Shown: positions 48,420 through 62,197, numbered from the stretch's first letter. The stretch is 64,000 bases of DNA from Callipepla californica brunnescens (GCA_023055505.1 JALIRH010000001.1:8000467-8064466); one strand, 5' to 3'. Notes: generated by a model not told the origin, from the sequence alone. Program-made: numbers and translations.

Positions 48420-50137
48420 CCTTTTTGCACTAGGATGCACGGTGACCCAGGCATTATACGATGTTTATTTAGTATTATCTTCCCCTCAGTCTTTGGATTT
48501 TCACTTTTCCTGGCAAAAACAAATACTTTGATTCCCTGCATAAGTGACATGTACTTTGTAACAGCTCAAAATGGTAAGATGCCTTGAAGCTCATTCTTCA
48601 CTACTATGTTTTCTGTGACTTGTGTCACAGAATATATGTGGATTTAAATAGCCAAAAAGTAAAAATAGCAATGATCTTGCCATCTACACTTCTCTCAAAA
48701 GCACGTATAAGTTTATGTGAAATGTATTTCAGTTTTGTACAAAAAAATTGTTTTTACCTTTCAGAATTCACTTATAATGACTTTTCTGCAGATGAAAACC
48801 TAACTGAATTTAAACTGGTCTACTGAAATGGGTTTGATTTTTTCATCTTGCTGTGTTTGTTTCTCTCTTGCATAAGGAGCTATGGCCAAGCTTCCTGACC
48901 TGACAAGACATAAGTTTTCACCTAGCAGAGAACTGTATATTGTATTCTGTTGAAGTAGAAGATGGTAGTGATTCTCCATCAGCCCACTTCTCTACTGTGG
49001 AGGGCAAGGGGACCAACCATTGGGACTTTGGATAGTTTTCTAGTTCCAAATTAGTCTGATATTTCCAAGACAGCAGTTCCCATACTGCAACATGGCTGCT
49101 TTTCTCTATCCACATACGTGGCGCATGAAGGCCTAGTGGATCAGAGCTCCTGAAAATCTCAGTGTCTGCGTGGTGGGTGCTTCTCATGCTCCTTGGAGCT
49201 CAAGAGTTCCATGTGATGATGACTGTGTGGTGAATATGGATCTGGTTCATGGATAGAAATACTCTGAAATTGGTTTTGATTCTGTAATTTTCAACATAGA
49301 AATGAAGGGTGATACTTTCTCAGTGACATCTGTTGCTATATGCAGAGGCTGTTGTGTGCTACAGGAGCTTTTTCTGGGTCTTTCTCTGCTTCAAAGCACT
49401 TCCATCATTTCGTTTGCCCATTAACTGAAACTGGAAGAAAAGAAATTACATGTTAATGTTCAGTAAACACTGGGGCACTTCTTTCTGCCAGACCAATCCA
49501 TTCTGGTGGAATAACTGCCCACTGAGGTTTCATTCTCTGGGAGCTGCATGTCTCAGCTGACTTTGCTGATGACACTGATCCCTCCAAAATGGAGTACTTG
49601 CCATCATAAATACTAATATAATCCTTTTTTTACCCCTTCTCCTTCAATTTAGTTATCTGAAATTGGGATCCCAGAAACAAGGGCAAAAGTCTCAGCATTT
49701 GTTATGTGTGATTGTCTCTATCTTCACAGAAGTGTTTGATTTTATAGCCACAAAGGCAGCTCCAAAAATAATGTATGAAAGGTTAAGATAGGACTGGCAA
49801 CCTGGACTAGAGAAGAATGCAAGAGAGGGTGTGGTGATATGTACACAGAGCTGTTCAAAGTTATTTCTGTGGCATTTATCATTTCAGACCTGTTAATAAA
49901 TTTATGTTCGGAATATCCTCCCTGATAAGGAAGCATTCATCTGTATGTGCAAGAAACAGAATGAGAAAGACCAAGGCAGAGTTCTTAGGAGAATCCCAAA
50001 TGACCAAATATTTCTTGCTATGTAAGCTGTGAAGTTTCGCACTCTCATCAGGGACAGACCTGTCTTCCTTGTAATGTAACAGAAATACATTCCCTATGAC
50101 TATCCCTGCCATGAAGCCCGTAAAGTTATACTTTGTC

Positions 50138-50154
50138 TATATATATATATATAT
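50138..50154. repeat. (TA)n microsatellite
   Basis: About eight TA units. Confidence 0.95.
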
Positions 50155-52593
50155 GCTCTGCTCCTGTGATTACCAGAAACTTTATTTCACTGGGTGAACC
50201 CTACTGCGAACTTACCCATGTTTGAAAGTGGTGTGAAGATCTGGATATGTGAGAGAAGAGATCTGTCAAGGAAATGGGATTTGATCAGACTATGTTGACA
50301 TTCTGAAATACAATCATATCACAGGAAAATACCTGCTTGGATAAAAAAGTGGAAAGGGAGAAGCTAAGACTAGTGTTTGTGGTCAGACTAAAAAGACCCA
50401 CTGCAGAATATGTTGGTTGGTACATGCCTGGTCAGCAGTAGAGTGAAGAAACGGAGGCTTGAATCTGTTCGTTTTTCATATCAGATAAATATCCTTTCCA
50501 CTGACATATTTTTCCCCAATATGAAACACTTTGAAATTATCCACTTCATAATGAAAAGGAAGAGGAACATTTTTGTAATCTCAGAGCATTTCATAGGTCA
50601 GACAGTTTATTCCCTGCTTAGACCGTGTTGTGCCCGTGTCTTCATCAAGCCCTATCTATTAATATAATTCATCCAGAAGTAATGCACATAGAAGGAGCTT
50701 GCAAGTATAAGCAGTAAAATGATAAACAAGCTAATTGCTCTGTGATCACTTTATTCTTTTAATGAATAACATATAAATAAACCTTAACCTACCTACATAA
50801 CATTTGTACACTGTCTTCTTTCTGTCTTGAGATGCAAAGAATTTTGTAAGCATTAAGCTTTAATTCAGGAAGTCATTTGAACACATGCTTAAACAGCTCT
50901 TCTGAAAAGGGCTTAACTGAAACACTTGTATAAGTGTTTTCCTAATTAGAGACTAATTGATGAAACCTCCTGACTTCCTTGTGAAGGGATATTTTTCAGA
51001 TGGGAAAATGGAAGCCAGACTAGCTGTCTTGCCAGGGGCTGCACAGACAGGGGAAAGATTTCAGCACGTATCACCTTTCTCCAGACAGGACTGTTTTTTA
51101 AGATCCATGCAGCCTTATTTCATGCGTTAATAGTGCGTTCACAGGCTAACTGTTAGAGCTGCATCACAGGCTTTAAAGTCAGGAAGTGTGGTAGACTACA
51201 AGGATACAGCCTGACAACTTTTGAAATGTTCACTAACACCCCTTAATGGGTCAAGACACAGTAGAATAAATGAGAAATGAAATACTATTTTATTGACACC
51301 TTTTCTTTGCAACTCTCAGACCTTTTAAATCACTCAAATAATCCAGATTTCTGTGTGTTAGACAAAGAGAGAAACATTTTCTTTGATGGAAAAGGTCAAG
51401 GATGTTTTTCTCTTTCATTTACAATTCTGGCAGCCAAGGGAAATCCAGATTCATGAACAAGGAAAATGATTCTTACGGTCAATTAATCTATTGCTTTAAT
51501 ACCTTTCAGAGTGATTGCTGTGATCTCCAGGTGTTTTTACACTGAGCAGGGACTGGACTGTCTGTCTTAGTCTTTGCTGACAGTCTGACAAATTCCTTAT
51601 GGACAACTGCTCACTAATACACATGTTAATGTGTCAGCCACACAGCAAAATATTTGCTAGGTTTACTAAAAGCCTAAACATTGCTGGTGTGTAAGGGATA
51701 ATGCCATAGCTCTGCAAATAGAGCAGGGTTGTAGTTAAAGCTCTGTATGAAGAAAATTACATCTTAACAAAGTGTTTTCTTCAAAATGTTCCCTTTCAAG
51801 CTATATTTCTATCATTGTCAGCAGCAGGATTTCTGATTAAAGAAGAGACTTTTCTTCTGCTGCAAGGAATTTATAGGCACATTTATCAAAACCTATCAAC
51901 ACCACATACTAATTTGGGATTCATCACTTTACCAATGTGCTACAAAGTAACAATGGGATTTGTTCCCAATTTGTGAATGAATTCAGTGCTCAGGGAAGTG
52001 AATGAGACAAGAATAGCCTGGTGAGAGGAAGGTGCTGTGGCTTCTCACTCAACTTTTTCTCTTCTCCACAAGTCAACAAATGCTTCCTTAAAGTCAGACC
52101 CCTTTGTGTTGGGGGTTGGTTTCCAAAACAGGTCAATTCCTGAGCAAAAGTGTATGGAAAACATAATCCAAAATAGGTAGCCTGCAGTAAAATTCACTTT
52201 AATCAAACATATTTGATAGAAGTATATACAGCTGAGTATCACCTAAAAACAATCTTCTTACATAATTTACTCATCTTCCTCTTGATTTTGTCCTCTTCAC
52301 CTCAGCATCAGAGGCAATAAGCTAACTCTTCCTGGTACAGCTTCTGGCTCTGTTCTCTCACAGCTGCTCACTGAGCTTCCTTCTCCACCTTTGTACTGCT
52401 GTAGCATTTGTGTTCTACTGTTTCTTACATTCCTGTGTGTCTTCTCACAAGTTCCTTTTTTCAAAGATTACCTGTCTTTCTTCCCCTGGTTTTATATGTT
52501 CTTTCAAAACATCTTTTTAATCTTTTACCTATCTTATTTTTTTTAAGGGTGCACTACAGTGGTGTAAATAGTAAAACATAAAAAAAATAATTC

Positions 52594-52610
52594 TTTTTTT
52601 TTTTTTTTTT
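52594..52610. repeat. T17 homopolymer
   Basis: Seventeen T residues, preceded by an A-rich tract. No retrocopy is recognised. Confidence 0.95.
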
Positions 52611-54686
52611 AATTCACTTTCTCATTTGAGGCTGGTGTGAGAGCTGTTTAAACGTTGTTCAGTGGGGCCAGCTAAGGATTTCAGCATTCCATTTTTATCT
52701 CATTCTTCTCTTCTCACTCTATTCCTTTCTATTCATTCTCACTCCAGCTCTAAAACAGGAAATGAAACATTTAATCCACAGATACACATTTAAAAAATGA
52801 AGGAGAGTATTTTTTATTGAAATTGCCTCTACTTGTACAGATACTTAGCTGACACTGAACCACAGCAAGTAACAACAGAGTGGCTATGTGTGCTCCTTCA
52901 TCCTCAGGAGTCCTGTTAATCAGGCCCTCAGCTTACATTAACTAGTACAGTTCTGCTGACTAATGACAATATACTGATTTACTGTGTCTAGAAACATAAC
53001 CAGATGATTTTATGGCTTTTGGTTGTGTTCCTTACATCCTCGAGTAGGCATTTCACATCAGAAGAATTCAACAAATAGCAGCAAATCTGCTTCCCATGTA
53101 TACCAAGAGGTGCTTCTTTCATAGCGTGGATGGAGGCCAGCATGATCGTCACTGACACAGAGAAAATATCTTGCTGTGACAAAATAATTTAGGGCCGAGA
53201 AACCTGTCAGAGGAGAGGTAGTGAGTAGGAGTTCTGCTCAGCTGCAATGTATATATGCACAAGTGTGTATGCTGCTGGATCAAAGGTTCATTTACTTTTT
53301 CAGAATTGTACATAGAATATGTCTACATTCTTACGTAGGAATACTAATCTGTATCTTCTTTGCTCTTCTTCCCTGACTCAGGGGTTTCACTTTACTTAGC
53401 TTTAACCTTCTAAATCTAGTTTATCACATCCCCTCCATAGCTGATGGAAGGAGAGTCATTCCACCCAAACGTGTTTGTTCTCACTCATAGTTTATTTACA
53501 CACAGTACCTAGATAAGCTTACACTGTATACTGAAATTATGAAGAGACAAAACTTGTGTGTGAACAATCTCATCTTTTCTGAACCTTACACAGGAAGATC
53601 ATTCTTGTAGAGACTTGTGTGCTGAAGTATGAAATGAGAAACATCGCGAAACAGATCTATGACTTTTGTGTACTCTACAGATGTGTATGTAGCAATACAC
53701 TTTTATGAATACATGCTACATTCTACTGAAAAGAGTTTTATTTTTAGAAGCAGTACCTAAAATAATCCCAAGAATTTATATTCAACATCAGTATATACCT
53801 TTCATTTTAAAAGCTGCAACTGAAAATCTGGTGTATACTTCTAATAAAATATATCAGTAAGAATAAGGAGAAAATAAGTAAGAAAAAGGAGAAAAATTAA
53901 TGAAGAGATCTCCTCTTCTGAGTATTCTTCTCCTGTGGATGTTTGTGTCCTATGTAATCATTCCAAAGATGTGAGTAAAGCAATAGCATTTAAGCAGTTT
54001 GCTGCTTCTTTTTCACTTGCAGACAAAACAGATTTGATTCTCAGCTCCTTTAAATAAGACATACTAAAATAAGAGGCAGGTACAAAAATGTAGCATCAAC
54101 CAATAAAATAAATGATCTGGCAAATGTAATTGCCAACAGAGCAAAGTAAAATATCTTTGAACCACTTTGAGTAATTGCAAGTACAAAATTATTCCTCATG
54201 ACTTAGTATTTTTATTTTTTTTTGTACATAGCCAGGACTGATTAAAGCAATGTTCAAGTCTTTTGTGTGATACAGACTCAAAGAAAGATTTTATCTGTAT
54301 AGGTAAGCACAGTGAGGTTTTAGTTCTGGACAGTAGTGTTATTCATAGAAAGTGTATCATCATACTCATTGCATTTAACCTCGTCTCACCCAAAATCAGT
54401 GGAAAAAATACTGATGACTTCAGTAGATGCAAGATGTCAATCTATAATTTGTAAAACTCAAACAAGACTGTCTGTCATGGGTGTTTTTTGTGATATAACA
54501 AAACTGGTTCTATTCGTTCTTTGTGTCTGTGTACTAGGTGAATCATAGTCCTGGATGAGAATATATAAAGCATTTGATGCTAGGAATTCTGGATGGAAGA
54601 GGACATGACAGATAAGTCCTTAGAAAAGATCTATCATGATGTATTTAAGTTAAACTAACAAACAGCTTTTGAGCAGTATAGTTATT

Positions 54687-55175
54687 GAATCAGAGAATCA
54701 CAGGATCACAGAATTGTAGGGGCTGGAAGGGACCTTGAGAGATTATCTAGCCCAACTCCCCTAGACCAGGTTGCACAGGTAGGCATCCAGGCAGGTCTTG
54801 AATGTCCCTAGAGAAGGAAATTCCTCGACCTCTCTGGGCAGCCTGTGCCAGTGCTCCATCACCCTCACCATGAAGGACAACTGTGCAGAACTTCCTATGC
54901 TTCAGTTTGTGGCCATTTCCCCTCATCCCATCACCACACACTGCAGAGAAGAATCCAGCCTCACCCATTTGGCTCCCGCTCCTTAGATATTTATAGATGT
55001 GGATCAGATCCCCTCTGAGTCCTCTTTTTCAAAGCTGAACAGACCCAGGTCTCTCAGCCTTTCCTCATACGAGAGGTGTTTCATGCCCTTTATCATTTTC
55101 ATGGCCCCCCTCTGGGCTCTTGCAAGGAGATCCTGGCCTTTTTTGTACAGGGGAGCCCAGAACTGGACACAATAC
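54687..55175 (-). mobile_element. CR1 LINE 3' end, well preserved
   Basis: The low-coordinate end is the reversed tail, with three clear octamers (ATTCTGTG, ATCCTGTG, ATTCTCTG). Next come GGGGCTGGAAGGGACCTTG and 'GATTATCTAGCCCAACTCC'. Minus-strand reading from 55172 gives 'VQFWAPLYKKGQDLLARAQR', 'GMKHLSYEERLRDLGLFSFE' and then the C-terminal 'ALAQAAQRGRGISFSRDIQD' block with 'LPGCLPVQPGL'. These are standard CR1 reverse-transcriptase C-terminal residues. It is about 490 bases with few differences from what I know of the consensus, and probably one of the youngest CR1 copies here. The reading frame is still broken. Confidence 0.97.
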
Positions 55176-56102
55176 ATCTTCATTTTAAAGTGCAAATATC
55201 TTCCCAACAGCAAGTAGAAATAAGGAATAATATATAACATGGATGATCTGAGAACAAGAACATTAGTTGCTAATTAACTTGACTGTGCCTAATGTGATAA
55301 ACTTGTGAGGATCATAGCAGCCTCTGGTAGTTTTTTCAGAAATATGTCAAAAATGTTTCAGTCATGATAGCCTCAGGTGTTCAGGCACAAGACAGACATT
55401 GTCTCTGAGTGAAATGTAACTTTTATCTCATTTACCTGTGACACAAGTCCTGAATTCAAGATGTTCTTCATTTTCCATCTTTTTTTTATTTCCTTTCATA
55501 GAAAAATGGAAAATGTTACCATGAAGCTGGTGAACTGAAGGACCTAATTGGAACAATTCAGGAATAAATGCATTTAGAGTGCACGCCTCATCACTGGCTT
55601 GACATGGAGCACTTAGAGAAGATAGCTCTTCTGCATTTCTCAATAATACATTCTGTCATTCTGTTTCTGCCAAGCAGGACCCTCAGCATCAGCAGTACGT
55701 GCTGTACTACAGAGAAAGCCTGAATATATGAGTTACTCAGAAAAAGAAATGTAGGTGCAGAAACAGAACTGATTTCTGTCCAACTCTTTGGGAGAATCAT
55801 GATACAGATAGAAAGGTGTAACACTGAGCAGTTTAAGGCAGTTTTATCATTTGCTGTTTGGACAGTGTGCAAAGGAATAGATGGGACTGCTTTTCACAGA
55901 CATTAATCCATTATCTCTTTTGGATTGGTCATGTTGCCAGAATTCTGTGCCCTTAAGGCGTATCTATAATTAAAAGGAATCACTGTACTATACAGTCCCT
56001 CCTCCCACCAGAGCAGAAACAGATTGTAGAAGAGGTTCCTTTGACAGTACTATTCTCAGGACAAGCTGCACAGACAAAGGAACTGTTTGCTGGATAGAAT
56101 CT

Positions 56103-56122
56103 TTTATTTATTTATTTATTTT
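56103..56122. repeat. (TTTA)n simple repeat
   Basis: Five TTTA units run into an AT-rich stretch. Confidence 0.92.
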
Positions 56123-58078
56123 ATATATTAGCATTGTTATGTTGGTTAAATCTATGAGATTTCTTTTCTACTCCTAAAAGGCTTCCTGGTCCTTTGGGAT
56201 TGAAATGGCTTTTTGTACATATTCTAGGAAGCATATTTATGTTATTACACGTACTATTATGAACATTTGATGTGCTAGATAGATTCAGAGCATTGGTTTC
56301 AGGAAAAGTCAGATACAGAATTGCTTTTGAGCGTAAGCTCTTGCTTTTGTTTCCTAAACACCATGAGCTGACAGCAGGCTCCTCTGGTGACCAAAGCAGC
56401 CTGTGTTCCATCAGATCTGTTCCTTCCCCCTACTGCCCCCAAGTCATCTTTTGCTTTTGCTTACATAAGAGTTTGTGCAACAGCATACTGAACCGAATCA
56501 GGAAAGTCATCAACTTAACACTAACTTGCCAGTAAAGCAGTTAATTTTAACAGGAATTAACTTCTTGACAGTGCTATCAGTGTGCCCTCACAGAGCTAGT
56601 GTGGTTATGGCAGGAAGAGAATATGACCTGTGGGAGATGAATTCTGCTGGCAGAGGGGCTCATCTGTGCCTGTCTGGTGTTCTGCAGTGTAGACATGAAT
56701 TTGTCTCAATTTTCCTATGGTAATATGGGGATAACAGTTCTTTCTCATCTCACAGTGATGCTAGGAAAATATCATTTTACTTCAGTTTTAACAGCAATTA
56801 AGATACATTTAGTTCCATAGGCAAAATAAAGTGACAACTTCAACAGTAAACCAAAAAGAAATCTTTAGAAATACAATAGGAAGAGTTCTATCTTTTTTTT
56901 TCTTTTCTTTTCACACACTTCAGGATTATACAACCACCATAGCACTGTGAGACTGATCCTAGTCTGGGCATAAACATCCGAGGATGCTCAGTGTGTAAAG
57001 CCCTTGGACCTAAATAGGAGAACTCACGTGCTCACGTTTGTTGAATTTGTTTTTCACTGGAAGAACTTCACTGGAAAATCTACTGACCGTGGGTGGTACT
57101 TCTGAGAAGAAACAAAAATCATGCTGAAACAACATACAGTTGGTTTCATGAGAATAAAAAATGTCTCTTTTAGAATCCTCTGTTTTCAGAGACACCTGAA
57201 TCTTTGTGAAGTTTAATGTAAAATGCCCTTTGGGCAATTGGGCAGTCACTACTTATACATATCAATATGAGGCTTCTGCAACTGTGTTCAGTAAAGTAAG
57301 TCTTCTAAAGCTGATATGATACAAATATTACCATTTTTTTTTTGCTTTTACTTTAATTGATTTTGGAATGATTCTCAAGGGTTGACAAAAAAAGATGCAT
57401 TTCAGTTAAACATTATCAGGCTAACATTGAGTTACTAGTAACTTAAATCTGTGATTATCAGAAAATATACTATTTTTATTAGGTATCGAGAGAACACACA
57501 TTTCAAACCAAAAGACTCAGTGGACCCCTAAATTCTCTGGGGCTAACGCATCAGTAATAAACACCAGCTGTTCCACCCTGCTGCTCAAGATCCCAGAGGG
57601 TAAGACATGGTTTGCTTCATGCATTAGACATTGGAAAGTGTGTTTAACAGCAGTTATCAAGCTGCTCAGCTTTTCAGAGATAACAGAATTAAAACCTGCT
57701 TTGTGACAATCTTTCACAACCAGAGTCAGTCAATAGACAGTCAGAGCTTTCTCGAATGAATTTATCCATGTAACTGACCTTATAGCATTTCATATTAGTT
57801 GAAGATCAAGTATAGTACGTAGGCTGTGTTCTTAACAACAGTGAAGGTTCTTAAAATCTTTGGAGAAAATAGGAGCCGTGACATCAGTTCTAGTAGAAGA
57901 ACTATAAAGAACTTGAAATATTTCATCTGCTGGAAACTTCAGGTACAGCACAGAATCACAGTTTTTACCTTGTTCTGGGAGAAAAAATTGCATGGACCTC
58001 TTAAACACATATCATATTCTGAGTGACCGACTAAGGAGACTGGTGAAAAGCTCTTTCTCAACAGTAAAAAGGGGACTG

Positions 58079-58098
58079 TTTTTTTTTTGTTTTTTTTT
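58079..58098. repeat. Poly-T tract with single G
   Basis: About eighteen T residues interrupted once by G. Confidence 0.9.
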
Positions 58099-61000
58099 AA
58101 CAAAAATGAGGACTTGTCTTTAGTGTAGATATAAACACATTGGTCTATGATGTAACATTTTCCTTTTTGATTTCTGTCTATACTGATTCACATTCATGGA
58201 TGCATCAGAAGTTCAAATTGTGTAAAATCAATCCAATAGAAACCATAGAAATAGAGATTTAAATTATTTAAATTTTTCCTGTTAAAAGTACTGTCAGGTT
58301 TCTCTACACTGGAACTAATTGCATTATTATGCAGACTGCATAGTTCATGCATAATCTCAGAAGCTACCAAAACATTGGCATGATAACAGTTTATGGATGC
58401 TCTTTCTATCTCCTTCTTTATTAAAATAACAAAGAAATGCAGCTGTAGTTACATATGAAGCCATCTTCTGTTTTATTTCATTAGCCGATAAAGCTTGCTG
58501 AAGTCATTGGAAAGACAGCCACTTACCTGGAAAACCTTTATATTACCCATTTGTGTAGTAGAATTTCACTCCTGATGTAGTCCTTGCCCTTATCTGAATT
58601 TTCAGAAGAGTTCAGGCAGTTGATGAAAAGAATAGTGTAAAATCATGAAACACAGAAAGGAAAACAGTGAGTGGATTAATCATCCTGGACCAGAAACGGT
58701 TGAGCTAAGCAAGTAACAGGATTTCTTTACATAGGAAACACATGGGCAAGTCTGAATCATGGTGTGTTTTCTTATGGGTACAACATTCATGTCCATGAAG
58801 GAACCTCTAACACAATGTATTTGGATAATGATTTAGTGATGCAAGCAAACAAAGCAGATTACTATGTACCTGGCTATGATCTCCTTGTCAGATAGTCCCT
58901 TTTAGATTGTTTCTGCATATTGATCTACTCTTTTTGTTAAGCCATCTGTAAAGCTTTCAGAAGCCAGACCACCATCTCAAGAAGTAGGGAATAATCCTAA
59001 AGCCTCCAAATGTTGTAATGATAGCTTTGAATTACTACTTCCTCTACACATTAATTTGTGTATATGTCCAGACCGACTTTTGCCAAGGATTGATGGTCTT
59101 TGGAGGTGGAGACATAAGATTTAAGTGATTATTTCTTGAGGATTTATGCAAAAATATTTTGGATACATTTTCAAATATCATTGTATTTTCAAATATACTG
59201 TAAATGTTGATTCAGAAAGATTGTTTAATAATTAGTGAAGAAATTGATTTTATTTCTGTAATACTTTCATTTCATGGAAATTAACAATATGTGTATAGTT
59301 GGCTTGAAAATCAGAATATAATCCTACAGTTTTATACCACTATTGTAAGGCATTTAATTCAAGAGCTAAAGTAACAGTAAGAAAATTTTTGAAAATTAAG
59401 AATTTCACTATTCATATAATATGCTTGAGTCCAGAATTCAAGCAAAAGAAAAATTCAACTTCCTAAAAAAACATGAATTCTAGTTTTTCTTCTAACTGCT
59501 TCATGACATTTAATGTGTTTCTAATTTATCACCCCAAATTCATTTCAGAATTCAATTCCAACATTCAACTCACCAGCTGGTGCATTAAGTATATCATGCC
59601 ATGTCATACAAGTCTCTAAGTCTGTCCTACTAGAAGTCAATATTACATATTATTGAAATCTTTGATAAACATGCATTACCAACCTGTTTGCTCATTACTG
59701 AAATGCATGCTAGTGTGTTAAATGACCACGCTTATTATACAATGAGTATTATAGCTCATCTTTCCTGAGACCAGCATCTGGCTATTTGTTTACATTTCAA
59801 CATTTGCTATAAATATTTATTGTAATAAATGTTGCATTTCAAACGATTTTTTTAGTTGAATTATTTCTAGTAACTTGAACATCTTTACAAACAACAATAT
59901 TTTGACATGTATGTTTCCTTTGAATGCATAGAATAAAGTGGTCAGTAAGATGTTTATGAGAAAGCAACATGACCACTAAAAACTGAAAATTCCAACTCCT
60001 GATTGTTTGATTAGAAAACACCAGTACATTCTCTCACTCTCCAAAACACGTATCTGTTCATAATGGACAATGAGGCTAATTATACAGTATCTCCTTGCAT
60101 GCTGACTGAAGCTGGTTTGCATGTTAATATGGAGAGGAATCAACATTAAGACTGCCGGCACTGGATATGCTTCAATGTTGCCTTTTAATTAAAAGTTCAA
60201 ATTTCTGAAAGAATAGCTAGGAAAGAATGTACCGGAATCTTACACAAGAGCTAGACTTACAAAACACAGCAGTCACATGGGTTTGTTTCCTGTCACAAAC
60301 TGTTAGCGTCAGTGACACTGCTCCTGCCAAGTTCACTCGATCTATGCATAAAAGAGATGCTTACTTTTCAAGAGTGATTTGCCCAGCAATAATGAAAACA
60401 TCCCAAATTCCTTCATAGTTATCATGCCTCCACCCCCTTAATTTGTGACTGCACAGCTGAAGGGAAACAAAGTGTTGAATTGCTGACCTTGCAGCTTTTC
60501 CTGTGGAAAGGGGGTGGGATTGCTTTGATTTGGGGTGTTTTGCTTTTTCTCTTGAGGAGCGGAGTTTTTGTTCTATGGGTGTTGCATGAATGAACATTTT
60601 CTGTTACATAGTGGTTTATCTGCAGCGTATTGCATGAATATCTATCTACACTGCTGAAGCTCCAGAGTTGTTAATAGAAATTGAGGTAGCTGTCAGTCCT
60701 TTCAAATCTAGATTTATATCCTGAAAGAGCAACGGGCTAAGGAAACTAACACCCCAAATTTGTAATTTAAGTCATTCCTTCCAAGCAGTAAGTGAATATT
60801 ATATTTTCAAAGATAGCTTGTCAAAGTTGCCCAGAGATATTCATTACAATTTATAATTGTATCTGATTATCTGGTACAAATCCAAAGTCATTTTCCTTAT
60901 GCAAGACTACTTTCCCATCACTCAACTATAAATCAGCTCTGGTCCATCCTTTTTTGATCTTCTTTGGAACTTAATGGCTCAACTTACATCAGAAGTAGAA

Positions 61001-61410
61001 TATTTGCATATTTGGTCAATTTTAGAACCAAATACCATTATTTAAATGATAATTGGAATGCCTTCTTTAGAAAAGGCATCATAAACAATGCAGTTATGAA
61101 TCATCTTCCTCTATGAACTTTACAGTTCAGTGAAGAAGATCAGTAAAGAACAACTGCATTAATCAGCATTATACATCTAAAGTTGCATTAAATGAAGAAG
61201 ATCCTTTAAGAAAAAGCTTTGAATCAATGCAATCATGTAATATTTTTTTCAACTTAAATTCAGTGTGATTTTAATGTGCTTTTAAAAGGAAAACATCAGT
61301 TTCTCTCTCATATGACAGAATTACATCAACAACATAAAATGTTTTGGTAATTTGGCATTACGGGAAGAAAAAAAGCTTATTTTTCCCAAATATTGGAACA
61401 AGATATTGAG

Positions 61411-61712
61411 AGGAGGCTTCATAGAAGACTACAGTTTCCTCATGAGGGAGTGGAGGGGCAGCACTGATCTCTGCTCCCTGGTGGCAGAGACAAGACCTGA
61501 GGGAATGGCATGGAGCTGTGTCAGGGTTTCTTTATAGAGCAGGTGGCTGGGGCCTTGAACAGGCTCCTCAGGGCAACGTTCAGAGCACCAAATTTGGCGA
61601 GGTTTGAAAAGCATTTGGACAACACTTTCAGAATTTTTGAGTAGTCCTGGGTAGAGCCAAGAGCTGGACACACTGCTTCTTGTGGGTGTCTTCCAGCTTG
61701 AGATATTATGAA
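61411..61712 (+). mobile_element. CR1 LINE 3' end with internal deletion
   Basis: The plus strand shows 'GGAGTGGAGGGGCAGCACTG', ATCTCTGCTC, 'GAGGGAATGGCATGGAGCTG', 'TTGAACAGGCTCCTCAGGGC', 'CATTTGGACAACACTTTCAG' and 'TCTTGTGGGTGTCTTCCAGC', ending GAGATATTATGA. This follows the CR1 3' end (C-terminal residues then 3' untranslated region). The segment that should carry 'GGTTTAGATTGGACATTAG' and the RVV.HW motif is missing or replaced near 61530-61550. Its tail meets the next CR1 tail. Confidence 0.88.
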
Positions 61713-62036
61713 ATCATTTCAATTAGAAGGGACCTTTACAGGTCACCTAGTCCAATCCCTTCCAATGAAGGGTATCTATAGCTAAATCAAGTTGCTTAGA
61801 GCCTGATCCGTATTGACTTTGAATGTCACCAAGAAAGGTGCATTCACTACCTCTCTGGGCAACCTGTTCCAGTGCCTCACCACCCTTAACAGAAAAAAGT
61901 CTTCCTTATATGAAAATATCTCCTCTTTTAGTTTGAAACCACTTGCCCTTGTCCTGTCACAGCAGATCCTGAATGCTTCAAGGTTAGCTGTTTCATCATT
62001 TGTTCTGGTATTTCTAAAAATATCAGGACGTGACAA
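61708..62036 (-). mobile_element. CR1 LINE 3' end, opposite orientation
   Basis: The reversed tail TTCAATTAGAAGGGACCTTT and 'AGGTCACCTAGTCCAATCCC' start at about 61717. The minus strand then keeps an 84-codon frame (62036 to 61782). It shows the CR1 C-terminus 'VVRHWNRLPREVVNAPFLVT' followed by a 'FKVNTDQAL' block, preceded by the EEIFSYKEDFF block. Only the ORF2 end is present. It converges tail to tail with the CR1 at 61411-61712. Confidence 0.93.
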
Positions 62037-62197
62037 TTAAATCTTTTTGTGAAAATGAAGAAAAGGACTATGTCCACAAACATATATTGTTGAACTGTGT
62101 CTTGTCAATTCAATTTTTTGTTTTCAGATAATTGAAATTCTCCTTAGTCTTCAGTATTCTGTTTACTACATGTCTCTCTCTGAGTTGTGCTTCATTA
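62037..62197. other. Spacer between CR1 copies
   Basis: AT-rich, no recognised feature. Confidence 0.6.

Larger units (their letters stand above)
41812..54686. other. Long unique AT-rich stretch, no supported gene
   Basis: I see no gene and no recognisable transposon in nearly 13 kb. Open frames are below 90 codons and mostly lie opposite one another. Simple repeats lie at 43751-43797, 44761-44785, 45509-45521, 48375-48419, 50138-50154 and 52594-52610. A 13-base perfect tandem repeat is at 43533-43558. Slightly GC-richer unidentified blocks occur near 44.45-44.7 kb, 47.28-47.6 kb and 48.9-49.4 kb. A weak exon candidate is at 53036-53151 (minus). Confidence 0.6.
55176..61410. other. Unique AT-rich DNA, no supported gene
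   Basis: No gene or clear transposon over about 6 kb. Open frames of 80 to 96 codons near 55.6-56.7 kb overlap on both strands without recognisable domains. A (TTTA)n tract is at 56103-56122 and a T-rich tract with one G at 58079-58098. Confidence 0.6.

Noticed and set aside
48890..49440. GC-richer block with an 89-codon minus-strand frame as a possible retrocopy
   Set aside because: No protein family recognised, frame breaks around it, and no A-tail beside it.
57010..57249. 79-codon minus-strand frame near a TTCTTCTCAG acceptor
   Set aside because: No convincing donor and no recognisable domain; the evidence is weaker than for the 13-kb candidate.
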